Below, one piece after another: positions 45,380 to 54,819 of a DNA stretch of 64,000 nt. Position 1 is the stretch's first letter, and each line of letters starts with the position of its first letter. The notes beneath the pieces are model-generated. The model saw only the letters and a list, made by a program, of their open reading frames with translations. It ran no database searches and had not been told where the DNA came from. This stretch comes from Terriglobia bacterium. GTDB lineage: Bacteria; Acidobacteriota; Terriglobia; Acidiferrales; UBA7541. The stretch is taken from contig JAIMAG010000002.1 in the NCBI GenBank assembly GCA_023512135.1, positions 248,001-312,000 on the forward strand, in the 5' to 3' direction. Made by a program: the position numbers and the translations under genes.

Positions 45380-46489
45380 GTGAGTCCGCCGGCCACGGAA
45401 ACGCTTCGCAAAACCGCTCTGCATGCGACCCACCGCCGACTGGGCGCCCGCATGGTGGCTTTTGGCGGGTGGGAGATGCCGGTTGAATACTCCGGCATCA
45501 TCGCCGAACACCTGGCCGTGCGCACCGCCGCCGGCCTGTTCGACGTCAGCCACATGGGCGAGATCGAAATTCGCGGTCCGCACGCGCTCGAGCTCGTCCA
45601 GTGGGTCACCTGCAACGATGCGGCGCGGCTCAGCGAGGGACAGGCGCAGTATTCCGGGCTGATGACCGGGCAGGGCACGTTTGTCGACGACCTGCTCGTG
45701 CACAAAATCTCCGCCGCGCACTATCTGCTCTGCGTGAACGCGGCCAATCAGGACACCGACTTCGAACACATCTGTGCGCAGAACCGTTTCGGCGCGACGG
45801 TGGAAAACGCCGGGGCGCGCTACACGCAACTGGCGCTGCAGGGGCCGAAGGCTGCAGACATCCTGGCGCGGCTGACCAGAACCGAACTGGCGGCGCTGCG
45901 CTACTACCGATTCACGTTCGGCGAGGTGAGCGGCGTGTCCTGCCTGATTGCGCGCACCGGCTACACCGGCGAGGATGGCTTCGAGCTGTACTTCGCTCCC
46001 GAACACAGCGAGCGCATCTGGAACGATTTGCTGGATGCCGGCCAGCGCGACGGGCTGCTGCCCTGCGGACTCGGCGCACGGAACACCTTGCGGCTGGAAG
46101 CGGGCATGTGCCTGTACGGACACGAGCTGGATCAGACGACCACGCCGTGGGAAGCACGGCTGGACTGGATCTGCAAACTCGACAAAGGCGATTTCCTCGG
46201 CCGCGAGCGCCTGGTGCAGCAGAAGCAACAGGGACTGCAGCGGATTCTGGTGGGTTTCGAAATGGTGGACAACCGCATCGCCCGCGACGGCTATCCGGTG
46301 CTCTCCGGTGAGCGCGAAATCGGACGCGTAACCAGCGGATCGCCCGCTCCGTTCCTGAAAAAAAATATCGGCATGGCTTACGTGCCGCCGGAGCATAGCT
46401 CTCCCGGCACCGTGCTGCGTATCGCCATCCGCGGCCAGCCCGCCGCCGCGCGCGTGGTGCCGCTGCCGTTCTACAAACGGCCCAAGTGA
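45380..46489 (+). CDS. gcvT: glycine cleavage system T protein (aminomethyltransferase)
   Basis: Transfers the aminomethyl group from lipoyl-GcvH to tetrahydrofolate, releasing ammonia. The protein of 369 residues has the conserved start LRKTALHATHRRLGARMVAFGGWEMPVEY, then LFDVSHMGEI, RTGYTGEDGFELY and the folate-domain ending around GYPVLSGEREIGRVTSGS. The GTG start is set by the promoter, which overlaps the earlier ATG at 45338. It is the first gene of gcvT-gcvH-gcvPA-gcvPB, so the whole decarboxylating system except the shared lipoamide dehydrogenase is encoded here. Confidence 0.95.
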   Translation: MSPPATETLRKTALHATHRRLGARMVAFGGWEMPVEYSGIIAEHLAVRTAAGLFDVSHMGEIEIRGPHALELVQWVTCNDAARLSEGQAQYSGLMTGQGTFVDDLLVHKISAAHYLLCVNAANQDTDFEHICAQNRFGATVENAGARYTQLALQGPKAADILARLTRTELAALRYYRFTFGEVSGVSCLIARTGYTGEDGFELYFAPEHSERIWNDLLDAGQRDGLLPCGLGARNTLRLEAGMCLYGHELDQTTTPWEARLDWICKLDKGDFLGRERLVQQKQQGLQRILVGFEMVDNRIARDGYPVLSGEREIGRVTSGSPAPFLKKNIGMAYVPPEHSSPGTVLRIAIRGQPAAARVVPLPFYKRPK

Positions 46490-46538
46490 AGCTGCGCCAA
46501 CGCGCCGCCGGATGAACACCGCAACGAAGGAGCCGACC

Positions 46539-46937
46539 ATGTACCCGAGCGACTACCGCTACACGCGCGAGCACGAATGGATCAAGCTGGAGGGCGACAC
46601 CGGCATCATCGGCATCACCGACTATGCGCAGCGCGCGCTGGGCGATATCGTCTATGTCGAACTGCCCAAGCCGGGCACCAAGCTGGAAGCCAACCAGTCG
46701 TTCGGCACCGTAGAATCGGTCAAGGCCGTCAGCGACATCTACTGTCCGGTGGCCGGCGAGGTCATCGAAGTGAACGAAACCCTGCACCGCGCACCCGAAA
46801 CCATCAACCAGGATCCGCACGGCGCGGCCTGGATCATCAAGATCCGGGTGGCGGACCCGAGCCAGGTGCAGAACCTGATGGACGCGGCTGCCTACCAGGC
46901 CTACGTGGCGGAAAAAGAAAAGGAAGCGGGACACTGA
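46539..46937 (+). CDS. gcvH: glycine cleavage system H protein
   Basis: Lipoyl carrier of 132 residues that shuttles the aminomethyl intermediate between P, T and L proteins. The lipoylated lysine lies in [18 protein letters not shown]. The N-terminus [14 protein letters not shown] and the later [10 protein letters not shown] are typical. GGAG is 6 bases before the ATG at 46539. An upstream in-frame ATG at 46512 adds nine residues that family members lack. Confidence 0.96.
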   Translation: MYPSDYRYTREHEWIKLEGDTGIIGITDYAQRALGDIVYVELPKPGTKLEANQSFGTVESVKAVSDIYCPVAGEVIEVNETLHRAPETINQDPHGAAWIIKIRVADPSQVQNLMDAAAYQAYVAEKEKEAGH

Positions 46938-48286
46938 TGCGTTACCTGCCGAAGTCGGCTGCCGAGCGCCAGCAGATGCTCGCCGCGCTTGGCCTGCACG
47001 AGATCGAAGATCTGTTTGCCGCCATTCCGGAAGCGTTCCGCCTGCGCGAGCCGCTGAATCTGCCCGGGCCGCTCTCCGAATTCGAAATTATCGAATACTT
47101 CCGGGCGCGCGCCGCCGAAAACGCGCGGGGGTACACGCGCTTTCTCGGCGCGGGCGTTTACGATCACCTGACCAGCGTGGTGGCCGATGCGCTGATCCAG
47201 CGGGGCGAATTTCTCACCTCGTACACCCCCTATCAGGCCGAAATCAGCCAGGGGACGCTGCAGGCCATCTTCGAGTTTCAGACGCTGATGTGCCAGCTCA
47301 CCGCGCAGCAGGTGGCGAATGCCTCGATGTACGACGGCTCAACAGCAACGGCCGAGGCGGCGCTGATGGCCGAGCGCGTGACGGGCCGGCACCGCGTTGT
47401 CGTGGCGCGCTCGGTGCATCCCGAATACCGCCAGGTGACCGCCACCTACGCGCGCAATCACGGACTGGCCATTGCCGAAATTCCCTTCTCGGCCGAAACG
47501 GGCCAGGTGGACCGGGACGCCGCGCGTGCAGCGCTCGACACAGAAACAGCCGCGCTCATCGTGCAGTCGCCGAATTTCTTCGGCGTGCTCGAACCGGTGC
47601 CGCAACTGGCCGAGCTGGCTCATGCGCACGGCGCGCTGCTCGTGGTGGCGATTGCCGAAGGGCTGTCGCTGGGCATTGTGCGGCCGCCGGCCGAAGCCGA
47701 TATCGTTGCCCTGGAAGCGCAATCGTTCGGCATCCCGCCAAGCTTCGGCGGCCCTTCGGTGGGGGTGCTGGCCACGCGGGAAGAGTTCGTGCGTCAGATG
47801 CCCGGACGGCTGGCCGGCCAGACAACCGACCGGGAAGGGCGCCGCGGCTTCGTGCTCACGCTGGCAACACGCGAACAGCACATCCGGCGCGAAAAGGCCA
47901 CCTCCAACATCTGCACGAATCAGGCGCTGTACGCGCTGGCCGCGACCATCTTCCTCTGCCAGGCGGGCAAGCAGGGACTGCGCGAGCTGGCGCTGCAGAA
48001 TCTGGCGAAGGCACGGTTTGCGCGGGAGCAACTCGAGTCGGTGGCTGGCGTGCGCTGCCGGTTCCGCGGCCCGGTTTTCAACGAATTTGTCATCGAGCTG
48101 CCGCGGGCGACCCGGTGGGTGAACCGCGCGCTGCTGGCCGAACGCATCATCGGCCCGCTTCCGCTCGGACCGTTCTACCCGGAGCTGACCAAGCATGCGC
48201 TGGTCTGTGTGACGGAAAAGACGCCACGGGCAGAAATCGAGCGGCTGGCCGATGCGCTGCGCCGCATTCTGGCGCAACCCGCATAG
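46937..48286 (+). CDS. gcvPA: glycine dehydrogenase (decarboxylating) subunit 1
   Basis: N-terminal half of the split P protein, 449 residues. Signatures are [54 protein letters not shown] and [13 protein letters not shown]. It pairs with the PLP-bearing subunit encoded next to decarboxylate glycine and load GcvH. The ATG shares one base with the gcvH stop (TGATG), so translation is coupled. The two-subunit form is found in many Gram-positive, thermophilic and deep-branching bacteria; E. coli has a single fused GcvP. Confidence 0.96.
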   Translation: MRYLPKSAAERQQMLAALGLHEIEDLFAAIPEAFRLREPLNLPGPLSEFEIIEYFRARAAENARGYTRFLGAGVYDHLTSVVADALIQRGEFLTSYTPYQAEISQGTLQAIFEFQTLMCQLTAQQVANASMYDGSTATAEAALMAERVTGRHRVVVARSVHPEYRQVTATYARNHGLAIAEIPFSAETGQVDRDAARAALDTETAALIVQSPNFFGVLEPVPQLAELAHAHGALLVVAIAEGLSLGIVRPPAEADIVALEAQSFGIPPSFGGPSVGVLATREEFVRQMPGRLAGQTTDREGRRGFVLTLATREQHIRREKATSNICTNQALYALAATIFLCQAGKQGLRELALQNLAKARFAREQLESVAGVRCRFRGPVFNEFVIELPRATRWVNRALLAERIIGPLPLGPFYPELTKHALVCVTEKTPRAEIERLADALRRILAQPA

Positions 48287-48348
48287 TCAAACACTGAACA
48301 CGCGGGCAGTTGGCTGGGGCCCAAGCAAAACCACCGCAAGGGGAGTGC

Positions 48349-49857
48349 ATGACAACAGCGATCAAAAAAGCCGGACGCCACGTCTCGCAGAGCGAAGGGC
48401 TGATTTTCGAAAAGTCTGCGCCGGGCAAGCGCGGCATGGAGCTGCCGGCCCTGGACGTCCGGCCCGTCGAACCCGCCGAGGCTCTGCCCGAGGAATATCT
48501 GCGCGACGAAATTGCAGGCTTTCCCGAAGTCAGCGAAATCGAAATCGTCCGCCACTTCACGCGGCTTTCCACCTGGAACTACGCGATCGACCTGGGCATG
48601 TATCCGCTCGGGTCCTGCACGATGAAATACAATCCGCGGGTGAACGAGTACGTGGCCCGACTGGATGGCATCGCCACCGAACATCCCTATCAGCCGGTCG
48701 AGCTCGCCCAGGGCTGCCTCCGGATCCTGAAGACGCTGGAAAAATGCCTGCTCGAGATCACCGGCATGGACGCGGCCACGCTGCAACCCGCCGCCGGCGC
48801 GCAAGGGGAGCTGACCGGTCTGCTGCTGATTCGCGCCTATCTCACCAGCCAGGGCCATCCGCGCAAGGTGGTCTTGATCCCCGATTCGGCACACGGCACC
48901 AACCCGGCCACGGTGACCATCGCCGGCTATGAGGTCCGCAACATCAAAAGCGACGCGCGCGGACAGATCGATGTGGCGCAACTGAAGCAGATCGTCAACG
49001 AGGATGTGGCCGCGCTGATGGTCACCAACCCGAACACGCTCGGCATCTTCGAAAGCAACATCGCCGAAGTGGCTGACGTGCTCCACGCGGCCGGCGCGCA
49101 GCTCTACATGGACGGTGCGAACATGAATGCCCTGGCAGGCATTGCCCGGCCGGCCAGCTTCGGCGTGGACGTCATGCACCTGAACCTGCACAAGACCTTT
49201 TCCACTCCGCACGGCGGCGGCGGCCCCGGCGCCGGCCCGGTGGTGGTGCGGAAACACCTGGAGCCGTTCCTGCCGGTGCCGGTCGTGGTGGAAAAGCCGG
49301 ACGGAACCCTAGTGCTCGACGACCAGCGCCCGCAGAGCATCGGACGGGTGCGTGCCTTCTTCGGGAACTTCGGGGTGCTGGTGCGCGCACTCGCCTACAC
49401 GCTGGCCTACGGACCCCGAATTCGACAGGCCACCGAAGACGCCGTGCTGAACGCAAACTACATCCGGCACGGCCTGGAACCGTACTACGAACTGCCCTAC
49501 AAGCTGCCCTCGATGCATGAGGTAGTCTTCAGCGATGCCCGTCAGCGGAAATACGGCGTCACCACCATGGACATCGCCAAGCGGCTGATCGACTACGGCT
49601 TTCATCCGTACACAACCGCGTTTCCGCTGATCGTGCCCGGGGCGCTGATGATCGAGCCGACCGAGTCGGAATCCAAGGAAGAATGCGACCTGTTCATCGA
49701 CGCGATGCGCGCTATCGCAGAAGAAGCAGCCACGAACCCGGAGCTGGTCAAGACGGCACCTCATTCGACCCGCATCAGCCGGCTCGACGAGGTCGCCGCC
49801 GCGCGCAAACCCATCCTGCGCTGGAAACCTGCAGAGAGCAGTGAAGCCGCCGACTGA
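48349..49857 (+). CDS. gcvPB: glycine dehydrogenase (decarboxylating) subunit 2
   Basis: PLP-binding half of the split P protein, 502 residues. The Schiff-base lysine lies in HLNLHKTFSTPHGGGGPG. Other conserved parts are YPLGSCTMKYNPRVNE, LQPAAGAQGELTGLL, PDSAHGTNPATV and YMDGANMNALAG. GGGGAG lies 4 bases before the ATG at 48349; the in-frame ATG at 48310 is unlikely. It ends the gcv operon and converges on an M48 protease gene after 77 bases. Confidence 0.96.
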   Translation: MTTAIKKAGRHVSQSEGLIFEKSAPGKRGMELPALDVRPVEPAEALPEEYLRDEIAGFPEVSEIEIVRHFTRLSTWNYAIDLGMYPLGSCTMKYNPRVNEYVARLDGIATEHPYQPVELAQGCLRILKTLEKCLLEITGMDAATLQPAAGAQGELTGLLLIRAYLTSQGHPRKVVLIPDSAHGTNPATVTIAGYEVRNIKSDARGQIDVAQLKQIVNEDVAALMVTNPNTLGIFESNIAEVADVLHAAGAQLYMDGANMNALAGIARPASFGVDVMHLNLHKTFSTPHGGGGPGAGPVVVRKHLEPFLPVPVVVEKPDGTLVLDDQRPQSIGRVRAFFGNFGVLVRALAYTLAYGPRIRQATEDAVLNANYIRHGLEPYYELPYKLPSMHEVVFSDARQRKYGVTTMDIAKRLIDYGFHPYTTAFPLIVPGALMIEPTESESKEECDLFIDAMRAIAEEAATNPELVKTAPHSTRISRLDEVAAARKPILRWKPAESSEAAD

Positions 49858-49934
49858 AGCAGCTCTGGCGCATCACACTGCCCTTCCATCTCCATCGAAA
49901 CCTGAACGCAGAAGGCGCGCCGGGCAGGCGGGGG

Positions 49935-51332
49935 TCAGCGAAACCGGATGGAGGCGAGCATCTGCTCGAAGACGCGTTCGTACTGCGGGTAATCGCGCTC
50001 GGGCGCAACGCCCAGGAAGTAGACCAGCTCGCGGTCGCGCAGCACAGTAACCAGCCAGTCGTATTCGCGCCCGCCCAGCGGCGAAGCATTTTCCAGCAGA
50101 GTGGAAAGTCCGGCGCGGCCATCCACGCGCACGCTGCGGGCCCGGCGGGCAATGCGGAGTTCCGGGTTCGACTGACGCAGCGAGGCATAGAGCTGCTCGG
50201 TGGCGTCTTCCAGCGTGTAGCGACCTCGACGGTCCGGCCGCGGTGTGAATACGCCGAGAAGTGCTCCGTAGGCAAAGGCGGTTTGGCCGCTGTCGGCCTG
50301 CACGATTCCGCCGTCCGGGGCCAAGGCGACGTCGCGGCCCTCGCCATAAACGCGCCAGTTTTCGGGATGGCGGATGCGTAACACCGGGTGTTCGAACGTC
50401 ACCAGGCGCGAGGCTGGCGGCTCAGGGGAACGCGGGCTGGTCGCGCCGGCGGCGGGCTGGCCGCGCTTGGGCGGCGGAGGCAGCGAGAGCACCAGCCGCT
50501 TCACTTCTTGAAACTCGGGGGAATCGCGCCGGTAGCTGCGCGGCAGCCCGCCGAGCTTTTCGATTTCTTCGTTCACGCGTTCGATGCGGTTCTCCGGCTT
50601 GGGATGCGAGGAGAAAAATTCCGGCGGGCCACCGCCCTTGCGTTCGGCTTCGATCTTTTCGAAGAACTGCACCATGGCCCGCGGGTCGTAGCCCGCATCG
50701 TAGAGGATTTGGGTGCCGAGCACATCGGCCTGGCGTTCGGCGTCCCGCGAGTACTTCAACAGCACGGAATTGGCCGCGAACCCTGCACCGAGCTGGGCGA
50801 GCACGGCCCCCACCGAATCGCTGCCGATGACCCCGCCGAACAGTCCCAGACCGAGCTGCCAGGCGTACGCTTTGCTGGCCTGATTGGTGCCGTGGCGCAG
50901 GGCCACATGAGCAATTTCGTGCGCCAGCACGCCGGCCAGTTGCGCTTCATTGTCGGCGGCTTCCAGCACACCGCGGTGGATGTAGATCGGCCCACCGGGC
51001 AGCGCGAAAGCATTGATCGAAGCTTCGTTTACGGCCTTAAAGGTATAAGGATAGCTATAGAACGGGGCCTTGGCGGCGAGGTTTCTGCCGAGCCGCTGCA
51101 GGTAGCTGTCCACGCGTGTGTGGTTCAGCAGCGGAAGCTTGCGTTCGGCATCCTGAGCCACCTGGCGGCCGAGCTGAATATCCTGTTCTTCGCTGAACAG
51201 ATTCCATCCCGGTTTCAGTGCGGTGCGGGTGGCCGCGGCGACCGATGTCAGCAGAAGCGACACCGCCACCAGCAGCACCGTCGCTGCCCGCCATCGCTGG
51301 CCCAGCGAACCCATCTGACTGCGCTTGCTCAT
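49935..51332 (-). CDS. M48 family metalloprotease (BepA/YfgC-like core)
   Basis: Exported zinc protease of 465 residues. A signal peptide (AATVLLVAVSLLLTSVAAA) precedes FSEEQDIQLGRQVAQ, the family start. The zinc site is HEIAH at 138-142 with EASINAFALPGG before it, and a third ligand in RDAERQADVLG. A proline-rich linker (about 315-340) joins a C-terminal domain of about 125 residues, rich in strands, with no family I recognise. BepA has TPR repeats at that place. AGGGAAGG lies before the ATG at 51332. A TACAAT -10 is at 51415-51420. Role is probably envelope protein quality control. Confidence 0.88.
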   Translation of the reverse strand: MSKRSQMGSLGQRWRAATVLLVAVSLLLTSVAAATRTALKPGWNLFSEEQDIQLGRQVAQDAERKLPLLNHTRVDSYLQRLGRNLAAKAPFYSYPYTFKAVNEASINAFALPGGPIYIHRGVLEAADNEAQLAGVLAHEIAHVALRHGTNQASKAYAWQLGLGLFGGVIGSDSVGAVLAQLGAGFAANSVLLKYSRDAERQADVLGTQILYDAGYDPRAMVQFFEKIEAERKGGGPPEFFSSHPKPENRIERVNEEIEKLGGLPRSYRRDSPEFQEVKRLVLSLPPPPKRGQPAAGATSPRSPEPPASRLVTFEHPVLRIRHPENWRVYGEGRDVALAPDGGIVQADSGQTAFAYGALLGVFTPRPDRRGRYTLEDATEQLYASLRQSNPELRIARRARSVRVDGRAGLSTLLENASPLGGREYDWLVTVLRDRELVYFLGVAPERDYPQYERVFEQMLASIRFR

Positions 51333-51504
51333 GACCTTCCCTCGTCTCGAGGTGTACGCTGCTCCCCTGCTCCGTGCGCGCCCGGGTATCGGGCTGGAGA
51401 ACGAAATCCCCCGAATTGTACCGCGAACGATCCACACACTCGATTAGATGTGGAAGGGAGCAAACTGGTTCGACCAGCCACACCGCACCGGCGTCCGGTT
51501 GCGC

Positions 51505-52725
51505 TCAGCGTTCGCGGTCGCGATTGCGTTTGGCCGGTGCAACCTGCGGCGTATTGTTGCCGTTGGAGCTTTTCGCTTCGCCGGCTGCCGCCGCCGCGGG
51601 AATTTCCACCGTGCGCCCGCCCGAAACTGCAGCGGCGGGCGCCGGCGAACTCGCCAGCGGCAACTCGACCGGCAGGACGGCCCCTTCGGCTTCTTTGCGG
51701 AAAATCAGTCCTTCGCCGCTCGAGTCAATGGCCAGCACGTCTCCCAGGCGAATCTGTTCCGTAGCCAGCAGGTTCGCCAGCGGATAGACGATGTGGCGCT
51801 CGATCGCGCGTTTCAGGTGTCGGGCCCCGTACTTGATGTCGGTACCTTCGCGCAGCAGGAAGGCGCGGGCTTCCGGGGTGACGCGGAACAGGAACTGTTT
51901 GCCGGCGGTCTCCAGCACGCGTTGCTGCACCATTTCGAGCTCGATGTCAAGAATCTTTTCGAGCTGCTCGGGACGCAGCGGGTGGAAGACGACCACCTTG
52001 TCGATCCGGTTCATGAACTCGGGCGAGAATTTCCGGCGGGCGGCTTCGGCGGCGGTGCGCTCGATTTTCTCATCCAACCGTGACTCGCGCTTGTCCGCCG
52101 GCTGCACGAAGCCCAGGCCGCCGGTGAGCAATTCGGTGATCTCGCTCCCGCCCAGGTTCGAGGTCATGAAGATCATCGTCTGGGAGAGGTCCACACGGCG
52201 GTTGTCGCCCAGCGTCAGCGTCGCTTTGTCCAGGATGCCGAGCAGAAGCTGCCAGAGCGCATCGGAGGCCTTTTCAATTTCGTCAAACAGCAGGAAGCTG
52301 AGCTTCAGTTTTTCGGTGTGGTACTGCGCCAGAGCTTCCTGAGTGATCAGCGGGTGCGTTTCCCGATGACCGAGATAGCCGGGAGGCGAGCCAATCAACT
52401 TGGCAATTTCGTGCGAGTGCTGGAATTCGGCGCAGTCCACCTTGATGACGGCGCGAGCATCGCCGAACAGAATCTCCGCTGCCGCTTCGACAATCCGGGT
52501 CTTGCCCGAGCCGGTCGGCCCCAGGAAGAGCAGATTGGCCACCGGCCGGCCGGGAGGATTCAGTCCGGCGCGAAAGACCTGGTACATTTCCACCAGGGCC
52601 TGCACGGCTTCGTCCTGGCCGACAATCTTGCGCCGCAGGGCCGCTTCGAATTCGCGGGATTCGACGCTGCGGCGCGTGGGATCGAGTTGTTCGATACGTT
52701 CCTTCACAGCCATGCCCCGGCTCAT
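51505..52725 (-). CDS. ClpB/ClpA D2-like single-ring AAA+ ATPase
   Basis: ATPase of 406 residues resembling only the second AAA+ module of ClpB/ClpA. Motifs are the VGQDEAVQAL box, Walker A GPTGSGKT, SPPGYLGH pore loop, Walker B LLFDEIEKA, sensor 1 TSNLGG, Arg finger region FMNRID and sensor 2 YGARHLKRAIE. There is no N-domain, first AAA ring, middle domain, or ClpP-binding IGF/IGL loop that I can recognise. The last 70 residues are a Pro/Ala/Ser-rich tail ending in basic RNRDRER. A small protein gene upstream overlaps its start (ATGA). A protein remodelling role is inferred; the client is unknown. Confidence 0.8.
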   Translation of the reverse strand: MSRGMAVKERIEQLDPTRRSVESREFEAALRRKIVGQDEAVQALVEMYQVFRAGLNPPGRPVANLLFLGPTGSGKTRIVEAAAEILFGDARAVIKVDCAEFQHSHEIAKLIGSPPGYLGHRETHPLITQEALAQYHTEKLKLSFLLFDEIEKASDALWQLLLGILDKATLTLGDNRRVDLSQTMIFMTSNLGGSEITELLTGGLGFVQPADKRESRLDEKIERTAAEAARRKFSPEFMNRIDKVVVFHPLRPEQLEKILDIELEMVQQRVLETAGKQFLFRVTPEARAFLLREGTDIKYGARHLKRAIERHIVYPLANLLATEQIRLGDVLAIDSSGEGLIFRKEAEGAVLPVELPLASSPAPAAAVSGGRTVEIPAAAAAGEAKSSNGNNTPQVAPAKRNRDRER

Positions 52726-53156
52726 GAGTACCTCCGGCGGGCCAGCAGTTCGATGTCGCGGCCCAGCTCGAACTGATTCAGCTTGACCTCGACAGTCGAG
52801 CGGAGCAGTCGCAGCAGCGCGACCATTTCGCGGCGCGTGTCCGGCGAGGCGGTGGCGTGCACCACTGCCGGTGCCAGACCGGCGAGGTCCAGGTTCAGCT
52901 CCCGAATCGACTGCAGGAGCTTGCGGGCATAGTCGGAGTCCCAGTCGAACAACTCGACGCGGCTGTTGACCTGCTCACGCAGCCGTGTCCAGTCCACCGC
53001 CAGGAACGGGTGCCGGCGGGAAACCTGACGGACGACATCGTCGGTGATGCGCGGCGTCTCCCCGAGCCGGGCCAGGTGCAACTGCTTCACCTTGCCCTGC
53101 CGGCGCACGTTGTGCACCAGATAGAACGAATTGCCCTTGCGACGGACGAAGGCCAT
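52722..53156 (-). CDS. uncharacterised 144-residue protein paired with the AAA+ ATPase
   Basis: I do not recognise a characterised family. The N-terminus MAFVRRKGNSFYLVHNVRR is a basic beta-hairpin type sequence, similar in style to short segments that open some nucleic-acid-binding proteins. The rest is predicted helical, with an aromatic/acidic RVELFDWDSDYARKLLQSIRELN segment and a C-terminal amphipathic region (LLRLLRSTVEVKLNQFELGRDIELLARR). No cysteines, signal peptide or membrane span are present. GGGGG lies 4 bases before the ATG. Tight coupling with the ClpB-D2-like gene suggests an adaptor or regulator of that ATPase. The frame extends to 53507 but crosses the promoter. Confidence 0.7.
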   Translation of the reverse strand: MAFVRRKGNSFYLVHNVRRQGKVKQLHLARLGETPRITDDVVRQVSRRHPFLAVDWTRLREQVNSRVELFDWDSDYARKLLQSIRELNLDLAGLAPAVVHATASPDTRREMVALLRLLRSTVEVKLNQFELGRDIELLARRRYS

Positions 53157-53212
53157 GATTCCCCCCGTGCGGCTGGCATCCCCCAGAGCGGCCCCCAGAG
53201 TGGAAGGTGAGG

Positions 53213-53245
53213 CGTAGTGTACGGAGCGTCCACTACGGCTGTCAA
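53213..53245 (-). promoter_or_regulatory. promoter with embedded operator-like repeat for the AAA+ module
   Basis: On the - strand TTGACA (53240-53245), 18 bases, TACACT (53216-53221). A perfect inverted repeat CGTAGTG-N11-CACTACG (53213-53237) covers the -10 and the spacer. It does not match the CIRCE or HAIR heat-shock operators. A repressor bound here would block transcription. Confidence 0.65.
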
Positions 53246-53366
53246 TCGAGAACTGCCGCTTTGTTGCCGCATGCTGCCAATCCATCAACCCCGGCTCGCT
53301 GCAGCCGGAATGCCAGGAGTGCTGCGCGACACCTGTTGGCTCCGAAGTTCTCAAGGCCTCAAACAT

Positions 53367-53395
53367 TTCAGAGAATTTTCCTGCTCCACTATGAT
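53367..53395 (+). promoter_or_regulatory. candidate promoter upstream of the alkyltransferase-like gene
   Basis: TTCAGA (53367-53372), 17 bases, TATGAT (53390-53395). It would give a leader of about 127 bases before the GTG at 53530. Confidence 0.4.
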
Positions 53396-53529
53396 TAGAT
53401 GCATTGGCCGGCTGGCTGTTCCGTTCCGCAGCAGCCTGTGCCAACCTGCCGCGGAACTTGGAACAGGCTTCGGCAGGCAACCAAAATGAAACCGGAACCA
53501 TCGCCACGACGCGCGCAGCGGAGCGAGAC

Positions 53530-53865
53530 GTGTCCTGGGAAGCGGTTTATCGCTGGGTGCAACAAATTCCGCGCGGTCGCGTAGTCACCTACGGGCAGTT
53601 GGCGCGCGCACTGCGCTTGCGGGGCGGGGCCCGCACGGCGGGACGCGCCCTGGCCGCCTGTCCGCGGGGCCGCGGCATCCCCTGGCAGCGCGTGGTCGGC
53701 GCCGAGGGAAAACTACTGCTCCGTGAACCGCTGGCGCAACTGCAGCGTCGCCTGCTCGAAGCCGAAGGCGTGCACTTCGCCGGCGACCGCGTGGATCTGA
53801 CCCGCCATCGGTGGCGGCCGGACCGCGCACGCCGCCGCAGACGGTCGCGTGGAGCTGTGCTATAG
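53530..53865 (+). CDS. alkyltransferase-like protein (ATL), MGMT-like DNA-binding domain
   Basis: DNA-damage recognition protein of 111 residues related to the C-terminal domain of O6-alkylguanine transferases. The family segments IPRGRVVTYGQLARAL and GRALAACPRGRGIPWQRVVGAEGKL are clear. The active-site PCHR motif reads PWQR: Trp replaces the alkyl-acceptor Cys. Such proteins bind O6-alkylguanine, flip it and hand it to nucleotide excision repair. The GTG at 53530 has GGAG 6 bases upstream. The C-terminus is very Arg-rich. It precedes the ABC genes by 11 bases, but those have their own -10. Confidence 0.9.
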   Translation: MSWEAVYRWVQQIPRGRVVTYGQLARALRLRGGARTAGRALAACPRGRGIPWQRVVGAEGKLLLREPLAQLQRRLLEAEGVHFAGDRVDLTRHRWRPDRARRRRRSRGAVL

Positions 53866-53866
53866 A
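53858..53866 (+). promoter_or_regulatory. extended -10 in front of the ABC transporter genes
   Basis: TG-C-TATAGA at 53858-53866 overlaps the end of the alkyltransferase-like gene. The start point near 53873 is only a few bases before the GTG at 53877. Confidence 0.4.
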
Positions 53867-53876
53867 TGGTGCTTCG

Positions 53877-54797
53877 GTGAGCGAGCCAGTCATCCGCGTC
53901 GAGCAGCTCCGCAAACGCTACGGCAGCGTCGAAGCCCTGCGTGGCGTCAGCTTTCAGGTTCAGGAGGGTGAGGTGTTCGGGCTGCTCGGCCCGAACGGCG
54001 CCGGCAAAACCACCACGGTAGAAATCCTCGAAGGGATGCGCACGGCCGATGCAGGCCTGGCGCAGGTCTGCGGCCTGGACCCACGCCGCGGCGGCGCTGC
54101 CTTTCAACGGCAAATTGGCGCCGTGCTGCAACACACCGCACTGCCTGACAAGCTGCGTGTGGGCGAAGCCGTCGAGCTGTTCGCCAACCTCTATGGCCGG
54201 CGGCGAAACCTGGACGCACTGCTCGAGCGGCTCGGGTTGGCCGACAAGCAACGCGCCTTCTACGACGAGCTGTCCGGCGGTCAGCGACAGCGGCTGGCCC
54301 TGGCCCTGGCTCTGGTGCACGAGCCGCGCGTGCTGTTTCTCGACGAACCGACCGCGGGGCTGGACCCGCAGGTGCGCCGCGAAATCTACGAAATCATCGA
54401 GGAACTGCGACGGGAAGGAAAAACGATCCTGCTGACCACGCATTACATCGAGGAAGCCGAGCGGCTGTGCGACCGCGTGGCCATCATGGACTACGGGAAA
54501 CTGATTGCGCTCGGCACACCGGCGGAACTGCGGCAGCGGTCGGCCAACACGACACGGATTGCTGTGCGACTGGCGCAACCCATCGAAGACGGACGGCTGC
54601 GACAGCTCGATGGGGTGGTCGATTGCCGGCCAATCTCGGACGGCTACCTGCTGCACTCGCAGCGGCCGCCGCAGACCATCGTCGCACTGGTCAAGGAACT
54701 GGAAGCCCTGGGCAATGAGCTGCAGAGTCTGGAAATTTCGGCACCTACCCTGGAAGATGTGTTCATCGAACTGACCGGACGCTCCCTGCGCGACTAG
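53877..54797 (+). CDS. ABC transporter ATP-binding protein (DrrA/ABC-2 type)
   Basis: ATPase subunit of 306 residues. Walker A GPNGAGKT, Q-loop AVLQHTALP, signature ELSGGQRQRLALA, Walker B VLFLDEPTAGLDP and H-loop LTTHYIEEAE are all intact. The C-terminal 80 residues form the small domain seen in drug- or polysaccharide-exporting ABC-2 systems (LEISAPTLEDVFIELTGRSL). The GTG at 53877 fits the conserved start VIRVEQLRKRYG. The permease follows after 22 bases. Substrate is unknown; DrrAB-like efflux is a reasonable guess. Confidence 0.93.
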   Translation: MSEPVIRVEQLRKRYGSVEALRGVSFQVQEGEVFGLLGPNGAGKTTTVEILEGMRTADAGLAQVCGLDPRRGGAAFQRQIGAVLQHTALPDKLRVGEAVELFANLYGRRRNLDALLERLGLADKQRAFYDELSGGQRQRLALALALVHEPRVLFLDEPTAGLDPQVRREIYEIIEELRREGKTILLTTHYIEEAERLCDRVAIMDYGKLIALGTPAELRQRSANTTRIAVRLAQPIEDGRLRQLDGVVDCRPISDGYLLHSQRPPQTIVALVKELEALGNELQSLEISAPTLEDVFIELTGRSLRD

Positions 54798-54819
54798 AGA
54801 GCCTCCGGACGAGCGAACG

